The notes: generated by a model not told the origin, from the letters alone. Positions 34,636 through 43,943 are shown, numbered from the stretch's first letter. The stretch is 64,000 nucleotides of DNA from Mesorhizobium sp. M1B.F.Ca.ET.045.04.1.1 (GCF_003952465.1 NZ_CP034448.1:6735001-6799000); one strand, 5' to 3'. Program-made: numbers and translations.

Positions 34636-36230
34636 CTGATGCGGCACTGGCCCAGGGCGGCGAAAGCCGCTCCGCCGCCGGCGGGCGCAACCCCTGGCTC
34701 ATCGCGGTCGTCGTCTCCATCGCGACCTTCATGATGGTGCTCGACACCTCTATCGCCAACGTCGCGTTGCGCAACATCGCCGGCAGCCTTGCCGCCGGGA
34801 TAGACGAGAGCACCTGGGTCATCACCACCTATCTCGTCGCCAACTCGGTCATCATTCCAATCAGCGGCTGGCTAGCCGACGTCATCGGCCGCAAGCGCTA
34901 CTATATGCTCTGCGTCGCCACCTTCACCGGCGCTTCGCTGCTCTGCGGCCTGGCGCCAAATCTCCAAATGCTGATCCTGTTCCGCATCCTCCAGGGGCTT
35001 GGCGGCGGCGGCATGGCGCCGAGCGAGCAATCGATCCTCGCCGATACCTTCCCGCCCGAAAAGCGCTCGCAGGCCTTCGCGCTCTACGGCATCGCGGTCA
35101 TCGTCGCGCCGACGGTCGGCCCGACGATCGGGGGATGGCTGACGGACAATTTCTCCTGGCATTGGATCTTCTTCATCAATGTTCCCTTCGGCATTCTCTC
35201 GCTGGCGCTCGTGCAATGGCTGGTGGTCGAGCCGGACGTGCTGGAACGCGAGCGCCGGGAGAGGCTGAAAGGCGGCCTCAAGGTGGATTGGATCGGCTTC
35301 ATCCTGGTGGTGCTGGCGCTCGGATGCCTGGAAGTCTTCCTCGACGAGGGCCAGCGCAACGACTGGTTTTCCTCGAGCTTCATCACCAGCTTCGCGGTGA
35401 TCTCCGCCGTCTCGTTGCTCATCCTGATCCCCTGGGAGCTGACGCGCCGCGATCCGATCGTCGACATGCGGCTCTTGTTCATGCGCCAGTTCGGCACGTC
35501 GTTCCTGGTCATGATGGCGGTGGGCGCGGTGCTCTACAGCACGACGCAGCTCCTGCCGCAGTTGCAGCAGACCGCGTTCGACTATACCGCGACATGGTCG
35601 GGGCTCTCGATGATGCCGGGCGGCATCGCCATGCTGATGCTGATGCCGATTTCGGGCTTTGCCTCAGGTTTCGTGCAGCCGAAATACCTGATCATAATGG
35701 GCATGTCGGCGGTGGCGATAGCACTCTGGCATCTGACCTCGCTGGCGCCGGATGCGAGCTTCAGCTTCTTTGCCTTTGCCCGCCTCTTCATGATGGCTGG
35801 CCTGCCCTTCCTGTTCATCCCGATCTCGACGGCCGCCTATCTCGGCCTGCCGCCGAGGAAGACCAACCAGGCTTCGGCGCTGATCAATGTCGCCCGCAAC
35901 ATCGGCGGCAGCATCGGCGTCTCGCTGACCAACACGGTGATCGCGCAGAACGCGCAACTGCATCAATCGAACCTGATCGCAAACACTGCACAATCATCGT
36001 CCACGTATCAGCAGACGCTGCGGCAGGTCAGCGAATTCTTCACCGCGCAAGGCTCCCCCGCCGTCGAGGCCAAGGCGCAAGCGGTCGGCTGGGTGGGCCA
36101 ACTGATCGGCCGCCAGGCGACGCTCCTCGCCTATGTCGACGTCTTCCGCTACACGGCGATCGCCACCGCGGTGCTCGTGCCTCTGGCGCTTCTGTTGCGG
36201 TCGCCCAAGGCGTCCCAGCCGCCGAAATAG
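34632..36230 (+). CDS. EmrB-like DHA2-family MFS multidrug exporter
   Basis: The 532-residue protein has the 14-helix DHA2 pattern: MVLDTSIANVALRNIAGSL in helix 1, WVITTYLVANSVIIPISGWLAD, GRKRYY loop, and GGGMAPSEQSIL. The ATG overlaps the emrA-like stop (ATGA), so the pair is translationally coupled. Such pairs export lipophilic drugs or, in rhizobia, plant phenolics. The substrate here is unknown. No TetR or MarR regulator gene is adjacent. Confidence 0.92.
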   Translation: MTDAALAQGGESRSAAGGRNPWLIAVVVSIATFMMVLDTSIANVALRNIAGSLAAGIDESTWVITTYLVANSVIIPISGWLADVIGRKRYYMLCVATFTGASLLCGLAPNLQMLILFRILQGLGGGGMAPSEQSILADTFPPEKRSQAFALYGIAVIVAPTVGPTIGGWLTDNFSWHWIFFINVPFGILSLALVQWLVVEPDVLERERRERLKGGLKVDWIGFILVVLALGCLEVFLDEGQRNDWFSSSFITSFAVISAVSLLILIPWELTRRDPIVDMRLLFMRQFGTSFLVMMAVGAVLYSTTQLLPQLQQTAFDYTATWSGLSMMPGGIAMLMLMPISGFASGFVQPKYLIIMGMSAVAIALWHLTSLAPDASFSFFAFARLFMMAGLPFLFIPISTAAYLGLPPRKTNQASALINVARNIGGSIGVSLTNTVIAQNAQLHQSNLIANTAQSSSTYQQTLRQVSEFFTAQGSPAVEAKAQAVGWVGQLIGRQATLLAYVDVFRYTAIATAVLVPLALLLRSPKASQPPK

Positions 36231-36333
36231 CTCACCGGTTCTGGTGAAGGATCATTTCGGCGGCGATGAACCCCCAGGTCATGTTGGGGCCGAGCGTTGT
36301 TTCGAAGCGCCGTGCCGAATGCCGAGGTTTTGC

Positions 36334-37302
36334 CTAGTAGCCACGCCCCGGATCGACGACATTCGCCAAGGGCTCACCGCGCCGGTAGCGGGTCAGGTTG
36401 TCGGCGAACATGCGCGCGGACTTCACGTCCCAGCCGTCATAGACCGAGGAGCAATGCGGCGTGACGATCACGTTGTCGTAACCCCAAAGCGGATGCGCCG
36501 GCGGCAGCGGCTCGGTGGCGAAGACATCAAGAGCCGCGCCCTTGATCCTGCCGGCATCGAGCGCCGCAAGAAGTGCGGCTTCGTCGACGACACCGCCGCG
36601 GGACACGTCGATCAGCACCGCCGAAGGCTTCATCGCCGCGAAGGCCTCGCGTCCCACGATGCCGCGGGTGCTTTCGAGCAGCGGCACGGCACAGAGGATC
36701 AAATCGGCACGGCTCCACAGCTTGGGCAGATCCGCCATGCCGTGGACCTCATCGACGTGATCGGTCGCTTTCGGGCTGGCGCGCACGCCCAGCGTCGTCA
36801 TGCCGAAAGCCTTGGCGCGACTGGCGACCGCCTGACCCGTCTTGCCGAGCCCAAGGATGAGCAGCGTCTTGCCCTGGATCGGCTCGACCTTGCCGGCCGT
36901 CCAGTTCCTGGCCGCCTGCTCGCGCGCGAAACCGCGCAGGCCGAGCGAGAAGGAAAGCATCGCGCCGAAGACATATTCCGCCATCATGTCGGCGGCGACG
37001 CCGGCCGAATTGGTCACCGTCACGCGCGCCGGGTTCCATGGGCGCAGATGATCGGTGCCGGAGCCGCCGACCGAGACCCAGCGTACCGTCTGGCTCTCGA
37101 CCAGCGCCGCGCGCGGATAGCGCGATCCGCGGTCGAACTTGATGGTGAACAGCACTTCGGCGCCGGTGTCCGAAATCATGCCGGGCAGCGCCTCGTAGCT
37201 GTCGCAGCCGAGCACCATTAGATCGGGATGGGTTTCGGCGAGCACGGCCATCGGCCCGTCCGGCGCGTCGCTGCTTACGATGATTGTTGGCCGCGCGGAC
37301 AT
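36334..37302 (-). CDS. D-2-hydroxyacid dehydrogenase (NAD-dependent)
   Basis: The 322-residue protein (ATG 37302) has the family signatures: NAD motif ILGLGKTGQAVASRAKAFG, catalytic Arg in DVSRGGVVDE, Glu in DVFATEPLPPAHPLW, and His in VIVTPHCSS. It reduces 2-oxo acids to D-2-hydroxyacids or the reverse. The start is one base after the upstream DapA-family stop, so the two form an operon and may act in turn on one substrate, for example a 2-oxo acid released by the aldolase. The actual substrate is not predictable here. Confidence 0.9.
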   Translation of the reverse strand: MSARPTIIVSSDAPDGPMAVLAETHPDLMVLGCDSYEALPGMISDTGAEVLFTIKFDRGSRYPRAALVESQTVRWVSVGGSGTDHLRPWNPARVTVTNSAGVAADMMAEYVFGAMLSFSLGLRGFAREQAARNWTAGKVEPIQGKTLLILGLGKTGQAVASRAKAFGMTTLGVRASPKATDHVDEVHGMADLPKLWSRADLILCAVPLLESTRGIVGREAFAAMKPSAVLIDVSRGGVVDEAALLAALDAGRIKGAALDVFATEPLPPAHPLWGYDNVIVTPHCSSVYDGWDVKSARMFADNLTRYRRGEPLANVVDPGRGY

Positions 37303-37303
37303 T

Positions 37304-38221
37304 TCAGCCTCGCCTCGGACCGGGGATGTGATCGGCAAGAGAGCCCAGGGCTTCGAGCAAGGCCTTGCCTGCCTGCGGGGTGGTGTTCTCATGCGGCGCG
37401 CGCAGATTGAGCCAGCGGTGGTCGCCGGAGCGCACCGCAAGGGCCGCCTTCATGCCGCCGATCAGCCCGGCGTCCTGCACCGCCTTGCGAAATGCCTTGA
37501 TGGCGGCATCGGCGGTGGACACGTCGCTGCCTGCGCGCGCGCCGTCATAGACGGCCCGGATCGCCTTGGCGTTGAGGTTGACGGAGGCGGAAATGCAGCC
37601 GGCCGCGCCGCCGGCCAGGCCTTGGGTGAGCTGGCCTTCGGAGCTCGGAAAGACGGAGACGTTCGGCGCCGCCGCGATCACGGCGGCGGTGTTGTCCCAG
37701 CTTCCGGCGCTGTCCTTGTAGGCGACGACGATGTCCGGGAAGGCCGCATTGAGCCGCGCCGTCAGCGCCGGCGATACCGGCACGCCGGAATTCTGCGGGA
37801 TATGATAGAGGATCAGCTTGAGCTTCGGGCTGGCGACTTTCTCGATCAGTTCCGAATAGTAGCGGGCCTGCCCGTTGTCGCCTGCCGCCGTGTAGAAGAA
37901 TGACGGCAGCACCATGACGCCGGCGCAGCCAAGCTCCAGGGCATGCTTGCTGAGCTCGACCGTGTCGGGCAGCGCGGTGACGCCGGTGCCAGGCATCATC
38001 TTGTCGGCCGGGATGCCGGCCTCGGCCAGCCACTCCAGCGCCTGCATGCGCTCGCGCGGCGACAGCGACAGCGCCTCTCCGGTCGTCCCGAACGGCGAAA
38101 GATAGTGCGCGCCCTGGGCAAGCACCCATTTGGCGTGGTTCACCCACAGGTCGCGGGCGACGCTGCCGTCTTTTTCGAAGGGCGTCAGGAGGGGCGCTAT
38201 GACGCCTTGCACGCTGTTCAT
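37304..38221 (-). CDS. DapA/N-acetylneuraminate-lyase family aldolase
   Basis: This 305-residue TIM barrel has GTTGEALSLS, the Tyr of YHIPQNSGV and the Schiff-base Lys in VAYKDSAGSW. It belongs to the pyruvate-dependent class I aldolases that includes dihydrodipicolinate synthase and neuraminate lyase. The neighbour is a hydroxyacid dehydrogenase rather than lysine genes, so a catabolic role is more likely than lysine synthesis. ATG 38221 follows a good GGGAGAA site; longer frames upstream are Arg-rich and non-coding. Confidence 0.9.
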   Translation of the reverse strand: MNSVQGVIAPLLTPFEKDGSVARDLWVNHAKWVLAQGAHYLSPFGTTGEALSLSPRERMQALEWLAEAGIPADKMMPGTGVTALPDTVELSKHALELGCAGVMVLPSFFYTAAGDNGQARYYSELIEKVASPKLKLILYHIPQNSGVPVSPALTARLNAAFPDIVVAYKDSAGSWDNTAAVIAAAPNVSVFPSSEGQLTQGLAGGAAGCISASVNLNAKAIRAVYDGARAGSDVSTADAAIKAFRKAVQDAGLIGGMKAALAVRSGDHRWLNLRAPHENTTPQAGKALLEALGSLADHIPGPRRG

Positions 38222-38397
38222 CGATGGTTCTCCCGGATCGTCGTATCGCTGGCGGCGAGCTTCGCCGCCGCGGCGACTGTTCTGACGAAGAAGGCTGTCG
38301 AGGCAGTGTCGAAGAAGACATCGAAGCCTCCCTCGCCCCGCACCAGCACGGCTTCGCGGTGGGCGACGCGCGTCTGCGCGATCTCGTCGTCGGCTGG
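38218..38397 (-). other. Coding-like 59-codon open segment upstream of the aldolase gene
   Basis: On the minus strand a frame runs from just after a TAG (38398-38400) to TGA at 38218-38220, overlapping the aldolase ATG. Its composition is protein-like (EIAQTRVAHREAVLVRGEGG, FDVFFDTASTAFFVRTV), unlike the Arg/Pro/Ser-rich other frames. No ATG exists; GTG codons are present. It may be the tail of a truncated gene or a small coupled ORF. I recognise no family. Confidence 0.35.
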
Positions 38398-38469
38398 CTA
38401 GTCTAAGCTCCTCGTATCGCGCGAAAAGCTCAAATAGAATTCTCACTCAAAGATCGGATCCGATATCTA

Positions 38470-38517
38470 AAGCATGTCTCCCGAAAGTGGGCCCGGTTTC
38501 AGGACGAAGACATGCTT
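38470..38517. repeat. Palindromic intergenic repeat of rhizobial type
   Basis: Inverted ends AAGCATGTCT and AGACATGCTT (10 bp) enclose 28 bases including CCCGAAAGTGGGCCC. Directly to the right stands a second, longer hairpin at 38531-38571. The AAAGCATGTC ... GACATGCTT layout resembles dispersed intergenic elements of Mesorhizobium that I recall, but only one copy is in this window. Confidence 0.6.
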
Positions 38518-38530
38518 AAAATCAAAAACC

Positions 38531-38571
38531 TAAAGCAGGTCGCGTGAATCCTTTTCACGCGACCTGCTTTA
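38531..38571 (-). terminator. Strong hairpin overlapping the stop of the O-antigen ligase-type gene
   Basis: A perfect 18-bp inverted repeat (TAAAGCAGGTCGCGTGAA and its complement) with a 5-base loop covers the stop codon of the minus-strand gene. In that direction it is followed by GGTTTTTGATTTT, so it fits an intrinsic terminator. It is also the right half of a composite repeat with 38470-38517. Confidence 0.7.
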
Positions 38572-39873
38572 AAGGACCACCGACTCGCGATCGGCTGGAG
38601 CGCCTACCCCGATCGGGAACACCGTCCTTCCGCAAGCCAGATACGTTCCCGAAACCAGGAATATCATCAGCGTCGAATCAAGAATGTCGTGGCCGACAAG
38701 GATGCCGGTCTGCCCACCAACAAGGTATACTATGACGGTGATGACGATCATCGTCGCCCCAAATCGCTCCAGCGGGTCGGCACTGAAGCGTAAGACTCTT
38801 GTTGCGTTCCGGAGCGCAACGACGAAGATCGCCGCCAGCGCAAGGGCGCCAACAAGGCCGGCCTCCACAACCGCCGTCAAAAAGCCGTTGTGAAAGTGAT
38901 TGAAACCTTGGTTCTCCCCAAACCGCTCCTTGAACCCCTGCTTCGTAAGCGCCCGACTTGCAGAAATGCCGTGGCCGAAAAGCGGGGCCTCGCGAAATGC
39001 ATCGAGCCCTATGACCCAGAGCCCAACGCGCAATCCGAGCGGAGTGGAATGATCGCCTTCGGTAACAAGGGCGTTCCAGTCATCGAGCAGGACATGGGTG
39101 CGATCCACGACGATTGGGAACGCAATTGCCGCCGTCAACACGATCGAAACGCCGGCTATCGCCAGCAACCGCCTTATACTTGCCCGGGTGAACGTCTGGC
39201 GATTGATCGCGAGGACGGCGACAACGGCAATCAACAATGCCACCCAAACCGTACGCGAGCCCGAGTAGAGGGTCGCTACGACTCCGGCGAAGGCGGCGAC
39301 AGTGAGTGGCCTCCAGGCTCTTTCTATCCCTGACAGAGCGCCTGAAAGGCACATCATCACGGCCAGACAAGTGACCGTCGCGAACACGATCGGATTTCCG
39401 GCTCCCCCTTCGGCCCTGAGCATCCCTATCCCGTAATATTGGATGAGTGCCAGCAACAGCGCGCCACAACATGCCGTTGCGCTCGCAAGCACGGCAATGC
39501 GCGCAAGGGTAGCCTTGTCGGTGATGCTCCAGGTCGAATAGGAGATCGGGAAGAACAGCAAGGTGATCAGCGGTAGAAAATGCGTAACGTCGGACCGCAG
39601 CGTGCCGTTGACGATCGAGGCCAGAACCATGGCCGCGCAGTAGGCATAGATCGCGACGGTCATCGCAGCCATGTGCCGGTCGATATTGAGGCGCCGCCGC
39701 CCGGCAACCAGCAGCAGGCCCGACCAGAATGCGCCGCCATGAAAAACGAAGCTCACCACCGATCCCAGCACAGGTGGCGAAAAAAAGCAGACCATGGAGA
39801 AGTAGGCGTTGATCTGCGTGGGTGTGAGATGCCGCCGGAACGATATGAACGGGTTCAATGCCTTGCTTCGCAA
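38569..39873 (-). CDS. O-antigen ligase / polymerase family membrane protein
   Basis: The 434-residue protein has about 10-12 hydrophobic helices and a large periplasmic loop at about 275-340 containing RVGLWVIGLDAFREAPLFGHGIS and NQGFNHFHNGFL. This is the Wzy/WaaL pattern, with conserved Arg and His for glycan transfer from an undecaprenyl diphosphate carrier. Ligase and polymerase activity cannot be told apart by sequence alone. It is the last gene of a leftward block, and its stop lies inside a terminator-like hairpin. Confidence 0.85.
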   Translation of the reverse strand: MRSKALNPFISFRRHLTPTQINAYFSMVCFFSPPVLGSVVSFVFHGGAFWSGLLLVAGRRRLNIDRHMAAMTVAIYAYCAAMVLASIVNGTLRSDVTHFLPLITLLFFPISYSTWSITDKATLARIAVLASATACCGALLLALIQYYGIGMLRAEGGAGNPIVFATVTCLAVMMCLSGALSGIERAWRPLTVAAFAGVVATLYSGSRTVWVALLIAVVAVLAINRQTFTRASIRRLLAIAGVSIVLTAAIAFPIVVDRTHVLLDDWNALVTEGDHSTPLGLRVGLWVIGLDAFREAPLFGHGISASRALTKQGFKERFGENQGFNHFHNGFLTAVVEAGLVGALALAAIFVVALRNATRVLRFSADPLERFGATMIVITVIVYLVGGQTGILVGHDILDSTLMIFLVSGTYLACGRTVFPIGVGAPADRESVVL

Positions 39874-40044
39874 TCCATCTAGGTTGCGAGCAGATCGTTC
39901 GAGCGATCCCCGCGTACCGTGCCTGGCCCCTTTTCGCCAAGTCGGTATATAGCCGCTGGCCTCAGTGTCCGATAGTGCGATACTGTGGCGGTCCGCTGGA
40001 ACGGCGGACTGTCCGAACTGAAAAATCGTCGACCTCAGGTCTAT

Positions 40045-41394
40045 TCAAGCAGCGACAGCCGTCGTGGCTCCTTGCTGTGCTTCCCGCCAGGATTGGAACA
40101 TCAGCACGTCCCAAAGAAGGTACTGATTGTTGCGGTGCCCGGAAAGGTGCTCGGACCAGGCGCGCCGGATCACGTCGGGCTGAAAGAAGCCATCGTCCCG
40201 CAACCGGCGCTCGTCGAGCAACGCCTCTGCCCAGTCCCGAAGCGCACCGCGCAGCCAGGCGTCGATGGGCACTCCGAAGCCCATCTTTGGACGTTCGACA
40301 AGCGCTCGTGGGACATGCCGGTAGAGCAACTGTTTGAGTGGCCACTTCGTCTGGCCGCCGGCTCGCAGAATGGAAAGCGGCAGCGAAAGCGCGAAACTCA
40401 CGAGGCGGTGGTCGAGCAGCGGTACCCGGGTCTCGAGGCTGACCGCCATTGCCGCGCGATCGACCTTTACCAAGATGTCGTCCGGCAGATAGCTCATCAT
40501 ATCGATGTACATCATCCGCTCGACGTTACTCGGCGATGCCGGAAGTGCTTCCAGCCCCGTCATCATGGTCGGCGGCTCGACCGCATCCGGCATGATTTCA
40601 GCCGGCTCCCAGTGCGAGCAGAGACGACGGTAAACGTCATTGACGCTTCGTAGCGAAAGAACAGACGCGGCCTTGTGGATCTTATCGCCCACACGCTGGC
40701 GGCGCAGGCGTTGCGGCAGAAGCGGCATGACCCCGCTCGCGACATTGTTGTAGAGGTCAGGAGATGGCAGCGTAGCCAGGCTGGCGGACACGCGGCGCAG
40801 GCCGATCGGGATCCGGGACAGCTTGTTCCAGAACGCGTCGGCGAGTGCGTAGCGCGTGTAGCCGGAGAACAGCTCGTCTCCGCCATCGCCCGACAGCGCC
40901 ACGGTAACACTGCTACGCGCCAGTTTGCTGACGAGGAAGGTCGGGATTTGGGAGGAGTCGGAGAAGGGCTCGCAATAGATGCCGGGCAGTTGCGGCACGA
41001 CGTCGAGCGCGTCCCGCTCGCTAAGATAAAGTTCGGTATGGTTGGTGCCGAGATGGCGCGCCACCTGCTGAGCATGATCGGCTTCGTTGTAGGCCGTTTC
41101 GCTAAAGCCGATCGTGAACGTCTGCACGGGCCGCGAGCTGATCGACTGCATGACCGCCACGATTGCCGAGGAATCGATGCCACCCGAGAGGAAAGCCCCG
41201 AGCGGCACGTCCGCGGTCATCTGCCCTTCGAGCGCACGGCGAAGATGACGCTCGAGCTCGTCGACCGCCTCTTCGGGGCTGCCTTGAAAAGGTCCACGCT
41301 GGCCTTGCTCCGCGACCTCCCTGGCGCTCCAATAACTCTCAGCGCGCGGCTCGCGCATGTGATCGGAAAAGACGAGAAAGTGGCCGGGCCTCAA
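40045..41394 (-). CDS. asnB: Asparagine-synthetase-type amidotransferase, synthetase domain (second half of a frameshifted gene)
   Basis: This frame encodes the ATP-dependent synthetase domain: LSGGIDSSAIVA (P-loop), SGDGGDELFSGYTRY, VDRAAMAVSLETRVPLLDH and PKMGFGVPIDAWLR. It has no independent start: TTG 41394 lies in the overlap with the glutaminase half. Upstream in the same frame the sequence reads YSIYRGIRKLRPGHFLVF, the normal domain junction. One G is missing from the G run at 41422-41425. In polysaccharide loci such enzymes amidate uronic acids (WbpS type), which would fit the neighbouring dehydrogenase and epimerase. Confidence 0.88.
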   Translation of the reverse strand: MRPGHFLVFSDHMREPRAESYWSAREVAEQGQRGPFQGSPEEAVDELERHLRRALEGQMTADVPLGAFLSGGIDSSAIVAVMQSISSRPVQTFTIGFSETAYNEADHAQQVARHLGTNHTELYLSERDALDVVPQLPGIYCEPFSDSSQIPTFLVSKLARSSVTVALSGDGGDELFSGYTRYALADAFWNKLSRIPIGLRRVSASLATLPSPDLYNNVASGVMPLLPQRLRRQRVGDKIHKAASVLSLRSVNDVYRRLCSHWEPAEIMPDAVEPPTMMTGLEALPASPSNVERMMYIDMMSYLPDDILVKVDRAAMAVSLETRVPLLDHRLVSFALSLPLSILRAGGQTKWPLKQLLYRHVPRALVERPKMGFGVPIDAWLRGALRDWAEALLDERRLRDDGFFQPDVIRRAWSEHLSGHRNNQYLLWDVLMFQSWREAQQGATTAVAA

Positions 41395-42014
41395 TTTTCG
41401 TATGCCCCGATAGATACTGTAGGGGCGGGGATGTAATTGTGGCGCATCAACAACGCCAGCGCATCCCGGTCAATCTCCGGACGCCAATCCGGAAGCGGAT
41501 GAAACGCTTTGGGCTCCGAGGCAAAGACGAAGGCCTTGCCGATCCGGCCATAATATAGAGGTTTCTCCCCGAGGCGATCGCGCCCGAGAACAAGCGTTCT
41601 CTCTCGCCGGTCCCACAAGCCGAAAGCGAACATGCCGACGGCCGATTCAAGTGCCTTCCTCAGGCCCACCTCTTCGATCGCGGCGAGAAAGACCTCGGTG
41701 TCGGAGTGGCCGCGCCAAGCATGGGCGCCAAATTCCCGATCGAGAAGCGCACGCATCTCGACGTGATTGTAGATTTCCCCATTGAAGACGATGACATAGC
41801 GACCGCTGTGCGAAATCATCGGCTGCGCGCCAGCCGACGACAGGTCGATGATTGCCAACCGGCGCTGGCTGAGAGCGATACCTGCCTCGGCGTCAGTCCA
41901 GACGCCGTCGCCATCCGGTCCGCGATGCCGGATCAGATCCGCCATGCGGCGCATGGCGAAGGCGCCGTTGCTTGTCGCCGCCACTCCACCGACAATACCG
42001 ACAATACCGCACAT
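41391..42014 (-). CDS. asnB: Asparagine-synthetase-type amidotransferase, glutaminase domain (first half of a frameshifted gene)
   Basis: The N-terminal class II glutaminase domain is complete: MCGIVGIVGG with the catalytic Cys2, RHRGPDGDGVW, FNGEIYNH, HSDTEV and DRLGEKPLYY. It runs correctly to NYIPAP and then leaves the true frame for nine residues before a TGA at 41391. Adding one base to the C run (G run 41422-41425 on the plus strand) joins it to the synthetase half, giving about 655 residues, normal for AsnB. Either one gene with a sequencing error or a recent null mutation. Confidence 0.88.
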   Translation of the reverse strand: MCGIVGIVGGVAATSNGAFAMRRMADLIRHRGPDGDGVWTDAEAGIALSQRRLAIIDLSSAGAQPMISHSGRYVIVFNGEIYNHVEMRALLDREFGAHAWRGHSDTEVFLAAIEEVGLRKALESAVGMFAFGLWDRRERTLVLGRDRLGEKPLYYGRIGKAFVFASEPKAFHPLPDWRPEIDRDALALLMRHNYIPAPTVSIGAYEN

Positions 42015-42094
42015 CTGGCGTTACTGCTCCATGTTGGCTGAGTCTTCAGTCTTCCTCTGTATGCCGCGAAATCCGATAGAAGAAAACCAGGTAC

Positions 42095-42889
42095 CTATAA
42101 ATCCATTCGCTCGAAACACCATTCACCGCAGCCAGCGCCGAAAAGGCCAATTCCAGGCGTTACATTGAAGCGCCGCTTCGTGCGAAACCCAAGTTTTTCG
42201 ACTGTCGTCTCCAGCTCCTCGGCCGAGGTGGATTGATAGGGGTACCCACCGAGCCAGTCGTCCACATCCGCCAAGAACTCCATGCCTCGGTGCGTGCGGT
42301 AGTTCTTCACAAAAGCGATCGGGTCACGGTGGCGCAGCGTCCTCGCCAACATGTAAGCCGAAACAAACAGCGCCTTAGCCGGCGGTCTTAGACACCGATG
42401 AGAGGAGTAGAGCCTCTTTTCAACTGTCCACAGCCTGCAAAGAGGCGTCTTCAGGTAGATCGCGATGCCGAACCGTCCCCCGCGACCAACGAGATCGGCC
42501 GCATTGCGGATCGCTGCCCACATGTCGCCGGTGTGGTGCAGGACGCCCCACGAATAGACGATGTCGAACGTCCCCGATGGAAGCGACCCGTTGTCGAGGA
42601 TATCGGCTCGCTCAACGCTCCATTCGGCTTCCGGCGCGAACCGAGAAAGGACGGCCCTCGTCGTTTCGACGCAGTCGGTGTCATAGTCCAGCGCCCGGAC
42701 CCTCGCCGCCCCCAACCGAAGCGCCGCCGCCGAATGCAAGCCCGATCCGCAGCCAATGTCCAGGAATGTCTTGCCTGCCACATCGCCCACCAGGCGGCGA
42801 AGGTCCTCGCAAGCCCGGTCCAGATGTTCGTTCTCGAAGCGCGTGGCGAGGTCGGACCAGTTGCGGCCGAAATCATAGCGCGCCTTCAT
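42095..42889 (-). CDS. SAM-dependent methyltransferase (polysaccharide locus, paralogue 1)
   Basis: This 264-residue class I methyltransferase has the SAM-binding motif FLDIGCGSGLHSAAALRLGA, acidic ALDYD, and YSWGVLHHTGDMW. The C-terminal segment GMEFLADVDDWLGGYPYQ recurs in the paralogue at 46625-47464, so both belong to one subfamily. It probably O-methylates a sugar or lipid intermediate. It lies between the asnB-like gene and the epimerase in a leftward block. Confidence 0.85.
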   Translation of the reverse strand: MKARYDFGRNWSDLATRFENEHLDRACEDLRRLVGDVAGKTFLDIGCGSGLHSAAALRLGAARVRALDYDTDCVETTRAVLSRFAPEAEWSVERADILDNGSLPSGTFDIVYSWGVLHHTGDMWAAIRNAADLVGRGGRFGIAIYLKTPLCRLWTVEKRLYSSHRCLRPPAKALFVSAYMLARTLRHRDPIAFVKNYRTHRGMEFLADVDDWLGGYPYQSTSAEELETTVEKLGFRTKRRFNVTPGIGLFGAGCGEWCFERMDL

Positions 42890-42923
42890 GGACGTCTCAC
42901 CCGTCGTCCGCCGAAGCTATCGG

Positions 42924-43943
42924 TCATACCTGGTAGAATTCCCGATACCACTTCACGAAACGCGGAACTCCGATCTCGATTGGAACCTTCGGCCTGAAGC
43001 CGGTCGCCTCCTCAAGCGAATTGACATCGGCGAAAGTCGCCGGAACATCGCCGGGCTGGATCGGCATGAGGTTGCGGTTCGCCTTGCGTCCGAGCGCGTC
43101 CTCCAACACCTCGATCAACCGGTTCAGCTGAACAGGCGAATTGCCACCGATGTTGTGGATCCGGAACGGCGCGTTGCTGGTCGCCGGATCCGGCGTAGCG
43201 CTTTTCCAATCGGGGTTGGCGGTCGCGGGCTGCTGCGTAACGCGGACAATACCTTCAACGATGTCGTCGATATAAGTGAAATCCCGCTGCATGTTGCCAT
43301 AGTTGAACACGTCGATCGGCTCGCCGGCGAGGATGGCCTTGGCGAAGATGAACAGGGCCATGTCCGGCCGTCCCCACGGGCCATAGACCGTGAAGAAACG
43401 CAATCCCGTCGTCGGCAGCGCGAACAGATGGCTGTAGGTGTGGGCCATCAGCTCATTTGCCTTCTTGCTGGCGGCATAGAGGCTGAGCGGGTGGTCGGCC
43501 GAATCGTGGACGGAGAACGGCATGCGCGTGCTGCCGCCATAGATCGAGCTCGACGAGGCATAGACCAGATGGCCGACCGAGGCGTGGCGGCATCCTTCCA
43601 GGATATTGAGGAAGCCGTTCAGGTTGCTTTCCGCATAAGCGTACGGATTGGTCAGCGAATAGCGCACGCCGGCTTGCGCCGCGAGATTGACGACAATTTC
43701 CGGAGCGGCTGACAGAAACAGCGCCGAAATACGGTCGCGCTCCGTGAGATCGACATGCTCGAAACGAAAGTTTGGGAACCCGTTCAGCCGGTCGAGCCGC
43801 GCCCGCTTCAGGTTCACGTCGTAGTACTCGTTCATGGAATCGAGGCCGACAACGTGCCGGCCGTCTGCAAGCAACCTGTGGCAGAGGTGAAAACCTATGA
43901 AACCGGCCGCGCCAGTGATCAGAATTGGCCTGCTTGATGTCAC
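42924..43943 (-). CDS. NAD-dependent epimerase, UDP-glucuronate 4-epimerase-like
   Basis: This 339-residue extended short-chain dehydrogenase has GAAGFIGFHLCHRLL (NAD), NEYYDVNLKRARLDRL (a marker of UDP-glucuronate 4-epimerases such as LpsL/Cap1J), YASSSSIYGG and catalytic YAASK. It would convert UDP-glucuronate to UDP-galacturonate or a related pair. The dehydrogenase directly upstream could supply its uronic acid substrate. Product identity is inferred from the NEYYD marker and context. Confidence 0.88.
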   Translation of the reverse strand: MTSSRPILITGAAGFIGFHLCHRLLADGRHVVGLDSMNEYYDVNLKRARLDRLNGFPNFRFEHVDLTERDRISALFLSAAPEIVVNLAAQAGVRYSLTNPYAYAESNLNGFLNILEGCRHASVGHLVYASSSSIYGGSTRMPFSVHDSADHPLSLYAASKKANELMAHTYSHLFALPTTGLRFFTVYGPWGRPDMALFIFAKAILAGEPIDVFNYGNMQRDFTYIDDIVEGIVRVTQQPATANPDWKSATPDPATSNAPFRIHNIGGNSPVQLNRLIEVLEDALGRKANRNLMPIQPGDVPATFADVNSLEEATGFRPKVPIEIGVPRFVKWYREFYQV

